A DNA stretch of 64,000 bases from Dendrolimus kikuchii (taxonomy: Eukaryota; Arthropoda; Insecta; Lepidoptera; Lasiocampidae), in assembly GCA_019925095.2 (NCBI GenBank), contig CM034409.1, positions 5,149,001-5,213,000 on the forward strand, read 5' to 3'. Below are positions 57,501 through 64,000 of this stretch, piece after piece. A program made the position numbers and the translations under genes. Position 1 is the stretch's first letter. Each line of letters opens with the position of its first letter. The notes under the pieces are model-generated. The model was not told the origin of the DNA. It was given only the letters and a program-made list of their open reading frames with translations, and ran no database searches.

Positions 57501-58643
57501 CCCCTTGTGGACCTAATTATAGATCATTTCCACACTATACACTGCCACCCGGGCGCAGATACACTACACGCACTACTCCGTCAACAATACTGGATTTTAT
57601 CTGGAAGGCGAGTCATTCGTCACCGTGTCTTTAAATGTGTACGCTGTTTTAGGCATCGAGCTCAGCCGAATCCCCCTTTTATGGCCGACCTACCGGCTGA
57701 TCGAGTCAGCCCACAACCGGTGTTTAGTCAAGTGTCCACGGATTTTGCCGGACCATTCCTAATTAAATCAAGTACTCTACGCAATGCCAAACTTCTCAAA
57801 GGCTACTTTTGTGTTTTCGTTTGTCTCGCCACCAAGGCAGTGCACTTAGAGGCTGTCTCGGAACTTTCTACGGACGCCTTTTTTGCGGCATTGCAAAGGT
57901 TCGTTAGTCGGCGCGGAATCCCTACCCTAATTCGCTCTGATTGCGGTACAAACTATGTCGGCGCAAGAAATCAGCTCATAGAAGTACAAAACTTCTTAAA
58001 GGCCAATGATGATAGAATTACGCACAAGCTAGCCACACAGCAGATCACATGGTTGCTCAATCCGCCCTCAGCTCCTTCTTTTGGCGGTCTGCACGAGGCA
58101 GCCGTGAAATCTACTAAGCAATTACTCTATCGCGTATTAGGTGAGCAGCATCTGACCTTTGAAGAATTTTCTACACTCTTAGCCCGTATTGAGGCCGTTC
58201 TCAACTCTCGACCACTCTGCCCTCTGTCTTCAGACCCTACAGACTTCGAAGTCCTAACCGCTGGTCATTTCCTTATAGGTCGCCCACTTACCGCATTACC
58301 CGAACATTCCCATGAATCCTCTCCTCCATCAACCCTACGACGTTTTCGCTTAGTGCAAGCGTTGGCTCAGCGATTTTGGACCTTGTGGTCGAAATCCTAC
58401 CTGCACACTCTCCAATCCCGATCTAAATGGACTACGGAAACCAGTCGACCCAAGATTGGTGAGCTGGTACTCATAAAGGAGGATAATCTTCCCAGACTCC
58501 AGTGGAAGATGGGAAGGATAAAGAAGATTCTGCCCGGAAAGGATGACGTCGTCCGAGTCGTAGAACTCAGCACCAAGGATGGCAGCTTAACGAGACCAGT
58601 CACAAAGATTGCTCGTCTTCCCCTCGACGACAACAGCACTTAG
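54513..58643 (+). CDS. pol: BEL/Pao Pol: protease, RT, RNase H, integrase (readthrough frame)
   Basis: This frame is the direct continuation of gag past one UGA, with no other stop to 58643. No ATG stands near its start, so expression would need readthrough or a different origin. Counting from 54657: aspartic protease LDSGS at 56-60; RT with FSTDI (D396) and FVDD (473-476); an Asp/Glu-rich RNase H region (FADAS, LELSAAH, WSDST, NPADCASRG) at about 645-780; integrase HHCC finger at about 958-998, with the catalytic triad D1029, D1095, E1147; and a C-terminal DUF5641-type domain at about 1225-1320. All key residues are present. Confidence 0.93.
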   Translation, partial: LPATHLHNTTLHPPIPSLQYTPSTTSRKQNKSQFHTQHYDNKVYHNNHLPGSPVTSSDKANQNDSHISAHTQHITVHDPPVLLPTVSLELADNAGEFHKARALLDSGSMLTLLTKTMTQKLRLPVEHTELKITGVGNQQTQNSSSSTTITFRPIHTEVPVISAKAYILPDLTGLLPLTMLPDVVPLLDSTQLPLADSSYRFPAAIDLILGSDVLGQILDGNKIFLGPGRPIAFGTIFNFALLGPINPNYTKPEPQVNSALVNIDCLQPQHSNKEIHSALERFWEVEEVQSKDNSTSDECEENFRSTTTRDPTGRYIVSLPFLTKAPKLGATHAIALRRFLNLERKLQRDPTLRSKYIDFMKEYIDMGHMALCHPSTFKGKDHFYVPHHGIFKANSEKLRTVFDGSCKSSNGVSLNDCLHTGPPLQRDITDIILNFRTHKVVFSTDIQMMFRNILVHPDHRRFQLILWRSSPDQPLLTYALSTVTYGLRPSPFLANRSIIQLVTDEGHRFPQAAQVLTHSIFVDDILTGHDSVDKAIALQTELIELLALGGFHLRKWTSNSRQLLERFPDDQCDIPKDFDVVPDSNAIKVLGMQWIPQTDEFTYHISVPTLEKFTKRSILSTIARLYDPSGWISPVIFRAKLLIQHLWTLKLDWDESAPNDVTFQFQHIFEDLPLLSALRLPRTICTSKDSTYTLHGFADASESGYAAAVYLHETNITGQVHVRLLVSKSKVAPIKTRQTIPKLELSAAHLTSLLISRVSVQLSAHITIQQHFCWSDSTIVLAWLKTPSQSLQVFEANRVSAIAANPCNPTWRHVPSALNPADCASRGISAQELLAYDLWWSPTWLKAPPDTWPTMPPALGHHVLPGLKPRKMVAHIAVPDLDTDLLTRFSSLDTLVGVTACIKRFAHNCLVSSHSRIVGPITVDERKKALLHWVRSVQQNMFAEDIHRLQTNKLCTVRIQRLSPFLKDGLLRVGGRLSNSALRYDTQHPLILPSSSPLVDLIIDHFHTIHCHPGADTLHALLRQQYWILSGRRVIRHRVFKCVRCFRHRAQPNPPFMADLPADRVSPQPVFSQVSTDFAGPFLIKSSTLRNAKLLKGYFCVFVCLATKAVHLEAVSELSTDAFFAALQRFVSRRGIPTLIRSDCGTNYVGARNQLIEVQNFLKANDDRITHKLATQQITWLLNPPSAPSFGGLHEAAVKSTKQLLYRVLGEQHLTFEEFSTLLARIEAVLNSRPLCPLSSDPTDFEVLTAGHFLIGRPLTALPEHSHESSPPSTLRRFRLVQALAQRFWTLWSKSYLHTLQSRSKWTTETSRPKIGELVLIKEDNLPRLQWKMGRIKKILPGKDDVVRVVELSTKDGSLTRPVTKIARLPLDDNST

Positions 58644-58689
58644 TCAGCACTATAAATGGGAGCCGTCACCTTTTCCCCGGGCCCCAGGA

Positions 58690-58711
58690 TGTTCACGCCA
58701 CGCGTAACGAA
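58690..58711 (+). repeat. Remnant of the BEL 3' LTR, 22 bp
   Basis: TGTTCACGCCACGCGTAACG plus AA repeats the start of the 5' LTR and stands right after the CCAGGA end of the internal region. From 58712 on the sequence is unrelated. Confidence 0.85.
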
Positions 58712-58922
58712 TTTATTATTGTTAATCTCAGTGTCTGTCATTGCCAACATTGCAATTTTCTTTTTCCATGTTTCTATATTTTATAAACGTAAATTAAAAT
58801 GTTGGCAGGATAATTTCTTGTACAAAAATCTAAGAATAGAAAAAACATTCATTGCCAAAATGTATATTAACGCGAGCGAAGCCAAAGTTAGTAAAGATAA
58901 TAAATTAAATGTGGATTGATAC
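58712..58922. other. EF-Tu intron remnant right of the BEL breakpoint
   Basis: AT-rich sequence between the truncated LTR and the next EF-Tu exon. All three minus-strand frames were read for the missing EF-Tu segment and none fits. An 87-codon plus-strand frame starting in the BEL tail crosses it by chance. Confidence 0.6.
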
Positions 58923-59059
58923 CTCTGATACACTCTTTTTAAATATCTGAATATCGGATAGTGTCGTCTTGATGTTATATCCAAATCCCATTAAGTCAGC
59001 GTCGTCGTTTCGTTTCATTACACCACGCTTTATTGTCCCAACCACTACTGTTCCTCTGC
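58923..59059 (-). CDS. TUFM: Mitochondrial EF-Tu exon: start of domain 2
   Basis: The exon encodes GRGTVVVGTIKRGVMK, then GFGYNIKTTLSDIQIFKKS. GRGTVV is the signature at the start of EF-Tu domain 2, here followed by VG-TIKRG where most family members have TG-RxERG. The acceptor is TTGTTACAG and the donor GAG/GTATCA. It starts with two bases of a glycine codon from exon 60151-60264 and ends in phase 0. The expected continuation (AxAGDN...LLRG region) is absent from the window. Confidence 0.92.
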
Positions 59060-60150
59060 CTGTAACAATATATTAAATATACATAATTATTTTTTAAGTG
59101 GCCAAATCCAAAATTATATTATGGAAATAAATAAAAAAATAATGACAACATTAAATTAATTAAAAATTAATTAAATTTAAATAAAAACTAGTTAATCATA
59201 TTAAACTGCCTAAATACGTTTTATACAAAAAGTATTTAAGATACCTTGCATAAGGTGGTCTCTCATGTTATTTAGCTAAGTGTATTTATGCCGTCGGTAA
59301 AACAGCCAGATGTGTTCCTTTTCACAATGCGATACATTTTTTCGAACAAACTCACGAAATTTAGCTTGAATGTCAGTTATTTCTTGCGTAAAAAGGAATT
59401 TTAGTTGGCCAATGTCACCTTGACATTTGAAATTTCGTTCGTTTGGTTAAGTTTTCGGATTTTTTGGCGGCAACCTGAATAATGATTCCTTGCTGTGCTG
59501 TTTTATTTTCAAATAATAAATACTGGTTAAAAATGAACAATAGTTGTATAATATTGAATAACGTAGATTGTACATTTGTGTTTGCAATTATAATTTATAT
59601 TAATTCTCTATTCTTTTAATTTGAAATAAGGTATACCTGGCATATCTACACACATTCCCATTCGTATTGTCACATATCCAACAGAATATGAAAGTGCAAA
59701 TCCATCTTAAGGATTAAAATAATTAAGTATATCAAAAAATGTAGACCAAAGACATTTGAATTCCATAGTGTCGACGCTGTGCTAAATGAACTATTCCGGT
59801 AATATCCGAACACATCTGGTTCAAAACAGAATGCCGTTCTATTTTTGCCCTTAAATGCGTTTAGGGCAGTTAAATACTCATTTTTGGGTGATCAACTTTG
59901 ACAGTTCTTTAAGCATATTTAGCGGCAAATTTTGCGCTGTGCAAGACGCTAATTGTATTTAAGGGTGTTAAATAAGTTTTGTGTATCTTAAATAAAATTA
60001 AGCAACGTTATCCAAGCGCCTCTTAATCTAATACAGAGTTTTATTTACATGTTTTACTACTATTAATTATGACTATCCTAGTTATAACCGATTAAAGCCT
60101 TGATTAGCCAACTCAAGTACAGAGGCCGACAATAATATACGATAACATAC
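59060..60150. other. EF-Tu intron without recognised features
   Basis: AT-rich; no repeat family or other gene is recognised. Confidence 0.5.
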
Positions 60151-60264
60151 CAGGTACAGTAAAAGCGTTATCTATGGGCATTAGAAATGGCGATGTTAGA
60201 TCCCTCACTATGGGTGGCACAAATGTGTCTAATGCGTCCAATAGTTTTCTTATTGATGGTGCAC
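60151..60264 (-). CDS. TUFM: Mitochondrial EF-Tu exon: end of G domain and linker
   Basis: The exon encodes APSIRKLLDALDTFVPPIVR, then PFLMPIDNAFTVP. KLLDALD and the PFLxPI-x-V-x-P block are the conserved link between the GTPase domain and domain 2. The acceptor is GATTTTCAG and the donor GTATGT. It begins with two bases and ends with one base of glycine codons shared with the neighbouring exons, so the phase fits on both sides. Confidence 0.93.
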
Positions 60265-60662
60265 CTGAAAATCCCAAAAAAAAAATAGTTTACTTACGTT
60301 AAAATATTTTAATTCTTTATAATAGATTAGACATAGACAATCGGTCAAGTGTGCATAGACCAATAATATAATGTTCTACAGATGTTGAAAATCAAAGAAC
60401 GGTCACATACTTTTGATATTTCGTCACGAAATAAAATCGAACATATCTCAAAAAGTACTTAATGGATAATGTGCAAAACAATTATCGTTAAAGCTCTATG
60501 ACTTTTCCAAATTTGAGTAGCAACTGATCTCTTATAATTGAATTTTAATCATATATATTTTTCAAGCTTTACTTTGATTTTTTTTTACTATTTTCAATTC
60601 TGAACTTCAAAGGTCTGTGTAACGACACTCCTCAGACTTATATACACCGGAAAAAATACACT

Positions 60663-61031
60663 TCAATTACATGTATGGTAGTTACAATCAATTTTTATTT
60701 TTTCCAGTAGATTCAGAGAAAAATAATTGTGATACTTAAAGACAGATGACGCAAACTTAGCGGTTCTTTTGTGATTTCGGTTACTTGTAGGAAATTCATT
60801 CAAGGTAACACGTGCTCGCGGTACGTTAAATGAATCAATTTGAAAACCTGCGAACCTTTTCATACCACGACTGTACATAGGAACTTTTATCTCAGCCAAA
60901 TGGTTTTTGATAATTTTGTTGCCCATTAAATAAACCGCTTTCGGACGGTTTTTGCCGTACACCTGCAAAGAGCAGTCATCTTCTACACAGCAAGATTTGA
61001 ATCGGATATAAAACATATGTTGTAAAACCAT
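60663..61031 (-). CDS. Unrecognised ORF, 122 residues, inside an EF-Tu intron
   Basis: An ATG-started frame on the same strand as EF-Tu, between exons 61099-61222 and 60151-60264. It encodes MVLQHMFYIRFKSCCVEDDC then a Lys/Arg-rich stretch with YGKNRPKAVYL and VPMYSRGMKRFAGF. Base composition is higher in GC than the intron around it and the peptide is not low-complexity. I recognise no domain, signal peptide or membrane segment. It could be a degenerate transposon or viral fragment, a captured exon or chance. Confidence 0.3.
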   Translation of the reverse strand: MVLQHMFYIRFKSCCVEDDCSLQVYGKNRPKAVYLMGNKIIKNHLAEIKVPMYSRGMKRFAGFQIDSFNVPRARVTLNEFPTSNRNHKRTAKFASSVFKYHNYFSLNLLEKIKIDCNYHTCN

Positions 61032-61098
61032 TTAATTCAGGTTTACAGACACGTCTGTTTAAGTGTTTATTGAAAACAAACAAAAAAATAATAATTAC

Positions 61099-61222
61099 CG
61101 AATTCCGTTTCGTCGCCGTTCAATGCCTTCAATGCGGAGCCATATATCATCGGCGCAGTGTTGCCATCGTATCCGAAGTCTGTCAAAAGTTCCCTTATTT
61201 CAATTTCGACTAGTTCCAATAG
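61099..61222 (-). CDS. TUFM: Mitochondrial EF-Tu exon: G domain with SAL motif
   Basis: The exon encodes [20 protein letters not shown], then [19 protein letters not shown]. ELVExEIRELL and GSAL (the G5 motif contacting the guanine base) are EF-Tu hallmarks. The acceptor is TAATTTCAG and the donor GTAATT. It starts in phase 0, matching the preceding exon, and ends with one base of a glycine codon. Confidence 0.94.
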
Positions 61223-61290
61223 CTGAAATTATAAATGTTCTCATTCATATACACAGAGAATTACTATTATTACATTTTACTCCTTAAGAA

Positions 61291-62048
61291 TCTATACTAA
61301 TATTATAAAGCTGAAGAGTTTGTTTGTTTATTTAAACGCGCTAATTTCAGAAACCGCTGATCCGATTTGAAAAATTCTTTCAGTGTTGAATAGTACATTT
61401 ATCGAGGAAGGCTATAGGCTATATAATATTTTCAAAAAAATTAGGTATCCTTATTAAAAGTCCAATAATATAACCTTCCTATCCTTACACGGCGTGCACT
61501 GCGAAAACTATTGATTATAGAACAAAACAATGTACTACCACTTTGCAGAACATATCATTGTCTACAAAAAATATCGCGTAACCATATGTGTAACTATTGT
61601 AGTTATCTCACAATAAGTGTTTTCTTTTATTTTATTAAATAATTAAAATGCCGTCGCTTCAAAAACTCTTTATTTTGTACCGTGGTATTAATCCTTATCA
61701 AAATAAATTACTCCATATTGAAGACGAATTCAATACCTTTCTACAACTTTTTGAATTATTAAATTTCGGACGTTGCATTCAAAAGATATCGCGATATTTA
61801 AAATGTAAGTATTAGTGTTGTAGCCAATAAATATACTAATATTGTTTAATTGAACGCGCTAATCTCAGGAACCACTGGTCTGATTTGAAAAATTCTTTCA
61901 ATGTTGGATAGCCCATTTATCGAGGAAGGCTATAGGCTATATATCATCACGCTAAGACCAATAGGAGCGGAGCACCATAGAAGAATGTTTCAAAATCGGA
62001 GGGTTTTGAAAGCAAATTCCACGCGGACGACGTCGCGAACACAGCTAG
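61291..62048 (+). mobile_element. Lep1-like Helitron, complete
   Basis: Starts TCTATACTAATATTATAAAG and ends CACAGCTAG followed by T. It is about 758 bp and is the best complete copy, close to the one at 342-1078. It lies in an EF-Tu intron. Confidence 0.88.
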
Positions 62049-62679
62049 TCTATAATAAAACTACGTTTTGACGGTTTTAAGCGCGGTAATTTACTTGATT
62101 TTTGCTAATTCGACGTTTCGTATTCCTACCTATTAGTACCTATGCCTTAAGAATCGATAGATACACAATACTTTGTTGTACACCAAAACATAGATAAATA
62201 GAAATAGAAAAATACAAGAGATAGTATAACGGGCGACCTTATCGCTAAAAAGCGATCTCTTCTAGGCAACCCTTGGCAGAGATTAATGGATGTTTAATAC
62301 TGACGGTGGTGCAGTTTATAAATCTATATATTAATACGTGAAGTAAAAACTATGGACCCCTTTTTACGACAATCACCTATTATTGTCCTCATTTAAAATT
62401 AAGTATAAAAGTTGGTTTCAAGGAACTTAGTAACTTGCCTGTACAAAAAATAAATCAAAACTACCCGCAACTTTAGTATCTGTGCTCTCAATCTCGTTAC
62501 AAATTACAACTTATTTTTCAACAACTTATAAATGTTCTCATAGTTTAAGTGAATTGCAAAAATTATTTTATGAGAATAAAGTTCTTTAACCTGATCCAAA
62601 TATTTAAAATTTAGTTATCCTACAAAAGTAAATTACTCTAGAGAATCTAGATAAATTATTTGTTTACCCAAACATAGTG
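62049..62679. other. EF-Tu intron with repeat scraps
   Basis: Bases 62195-62280 are a reversed retroposon 3' end (GGGCGACCTTATCGCTAAAA). Bases 62320-62375 are a family-D Helitron 5' scrap. The remainder is not recognised. Confidence 0.5.
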
Positions 62680-62996
62680 TTACAACCTAGGCTTCTTACC
62701 GAATCTAGTCCACACGTCTTGCTTCGCTAATGGTTATCACTCGACTGCCTCGTCCCTCAATCGAGCCATTGCTTTATACTGTACAAATACAATATGTCCC
62801 TCGCCCGCGAAGACTGAATTTCTTAGAATCTCACCTGGCTAATGACTACCATAAAATATTACAATACACAATGGGCTGTTTTTCTAATTACAAATTTTAA
62901 ACACAAAGTAAACAAAAGAAGTCCAAATGCGGAAAGGTAATAAAGTGTGCTTTTATGGTATGCAGGTGTGAATCCACTTTTGTCGGTCGTTACAAT
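62680..62996 (-). mobile_element. Partial LTR, reversed
   Basis: On the minus strand it starts TTGTAACGACCGACAAAAGT and covers the first half to two thirds of the LTR family of 13937-14432. The rest is missing. Confidence 0.65.
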
Positions 62997-63104
62997 ATAT
63001 TTTATATAGTGTATACTCAGTAAGGCAGACAATAAAAGGAAAGAAAAATATTATTATGGTTATAATAATGACATGACATACTATAATTTTATACATTCTG
63101 TATT

Positions 63105-63478
63105 TTATACAGGATGGGCCGTTTGCCTGTCTGCCGAGTTCATGCAATAAAAAAAGTACTTACTTTTTTATTTTTATTGCAGGAGTTCAGCAGATAGGCA
63201 TACGGCCCATTTGATGGAAAGCGATTACCATCGCCTCTGGACATATGCAACACCAAAAGTGCTACAAATGCGCTGCTGCTCTCTTAAGGGAGACTGGAAC
63301 CTGGTCACTGATGTCGGAACACAACTCAAGGTTGTTATGGCGACATACTCTAGACCAGGGGTGGTAGCCATCCAGTCGGGCAAATGTCCTACCACCTGGC
63401 TGTGGGTGGTTTTGTCGCCTCTTACGACAGGCCGCCCGGCCGCAGGAAATTGTATTCTTCCTCCGTTCCTGCACGGAT
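63105..63478. repeat. Two SINE-A copies, tail to tail
   Basis: A forward tail scrap (63112-63157, ending CATGCAATAAAAAAA) faces a full reversed copy (63165-63478, ending CGTTCCTGCACGGAT). The reversed copy ends 15 bp from the donor-side edge of the next EF-Tu exon. Confidence 0.85.
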
Positions 63479-63492
63479 AGTGCTGCACTTAC

Positions 63493-63611
63493 TTCATTAT
63501 CCACTAAATCAGCTTTGTTTATGTAAACTAGAATGTATCGTATTCCTACTTGCTTTGCTAGTAACAAGTGTTCCCTTGTTTGTGGCATGGGTCCATCATT
63601 AGCAGCTACAA
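63493..63611 (-). CDS. TUFM: Mitochondrial EF-Tu exon: G domain with NKAD motif
   Basis: The exon encodes [20 protein letters not shown], then [30 protein letters not shown] follows the DTPGH motif in EF-Tu and NKAD is the G4 motif giving guanine specificity. The acceptor is TTATTTCAG and the donor GAA/GTAAGT. It starts with two bases of a valine codon, so an upstream exon ends in phase 1. That part, with the mitochondrial targeting peptide and the GHVDHGKTT loop, lies right of the window. Confidence 0.95.
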
Positions 63612-63960
63612 CTGAAATAACACACAGATTGCTTATAAACAAAATCGTGTTGATAGCGTCCTTAAGATTCCTCCAATGTCGTTATGACTGTATTACAAGT
63701 TAAGATAAATTGTGTAAGTGTAAGCTAGTCCAAGAACTATAAATATAGGTGACAAATGTTCACTGTTTTCGTAATTTCAGCTTCTGATTGCATAATCCTG
63801 TCTTTGGGTTCCGAACTAAGTTAAAAAAAATCTTATTTGACCACCAAATTCGCCACAGAGACCTTAAATACGACACAAGTATTTTACAGTATTATAATAT
63901 GTCGATTAGTTACATTTCTAACATGTACATAAAGTGGTTAAAATATGTTATATGTTTGTG

Positions 63961-64000
63961 TATATACACACACACACGCACGCACGCACGCACGCACGCA
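63961..64000. repeat. CA/CGCA microsatellite at the window edge
   Basis: ACACACAC followed by CGCA units, running off the end. The same composition occurs at 44572-44656 and near 33790. Confidence 0.9.

Larger units (their letters stand above)
52005..58711 (+). mobile_element. BEL/Pao LTR retrotransposon, 3' LTR truncated
   Basis: The order is 5' LTR, primer site, gag, protease, reverse transcriptase, RNase H, integrase and the start of a 3' LTR, which defines a BEL/Pao element. It sits in the EF-Tu gene on the opposite strand. After pol, the sequence CCAGGA then TGTTCACGCCACGCGTAACG opens the 3' LTR. It agrees with the 5' LTR for 22 bp (one difference at base 2) and then stops matching. About 320 bp of LTR are gone, together with the right target duplication. 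Open gag and pol suggest a young insertion. Confidence 0.93.

Noticed and set aside
58656..58919. 87-codon plus-strand ORF as an envelope or host gene
   Set aside because: It starts in the BEL 3' tail, crosses the LTR breakpoint and runs to the EF-Tu exon edge; the hydrophobic stretch is AT-rich chance sequence.
51632..58923. Direct splicing of EF-Tu exon 58923-59059 to 51427-51632
   Set aside because: Phases 0 and 1 do not fit; the joined frame reaches a stop after about six codons, and 70-85 conserved residues would be lost.

Overview
The window looks like AT-rich insect DNA, almost certainly from a moth or butterfly. Evidence is the density of Lep1-type Helitrons (5' ends TCTATACTAATATTATAAA, 3' ends CTAG), tRNA-derived SINEs, LINE fragments with TATG tails and a BEL/Pao retrotransposon. 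Most of the 64 kb is intron or intergenic repeat. Two host genes, both on the minus strand, can be assembled from short exons with matching splice phases.

Left part (1-31.8 kb): the 5' half of a nuclear receptor gene of the NR2E3 type (insect Hr51/unfulfilled). Four coding exons were found: 31698-31758 (start codon), 19010-19138, 17892-18006 (first zinc finger) and 2996-3099 (second zinc finger). All junctions are GT-AG and in phase. The ligand-binding domain must lie left of position 1. The introns (about 12.6, 1.0 and 14.8 kb) hold SINEs, Helitrons, solo LTRs, a hAT-like MITE, pogo-like elements and LINE fragments, several nested with recognisable target-site duplications.

Middle (32-51 kb): intergenic. 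It holds repeats, decayed LINE coding sequence, a GC-rich island at about 38.1-38.3 kb that could be a distal promoter or 5' UTR exon of the receptor gene, a large inverted-arm structure (39.9-41.9 kb) and several strong hairpins.

Right part (51.4-63.6 kb): a mitochondrial EF-Tu (TUFM-type) gene, minus strand, with exons 63493-63611, 61099-61222, 60151-60264, 58923-59059 and 51427-51632; the 5' exons lie beyond the right edge. One internal exon (the domain 2/3 region, roughly 70-85 codons) cannot be found. At that place sits a BEL/Pao LTR retrotransposon (52005-58711) with a complete 5' LTR, tRNA-Tyr-type primer site and apparently intact gag and pol, but whose 3' LTR stops after 22 bp. The phases of the two flanking EF-Tu exons are incompatible (0 against 1), so an exon really is missing. 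One deletion taking the 3' LTR and the exon, or an assembly misjoin, would explain both facts. The retrotransposon itself has gag and pol in the same frame separated by a single UGA followed by CUA, a known leaky stop context.
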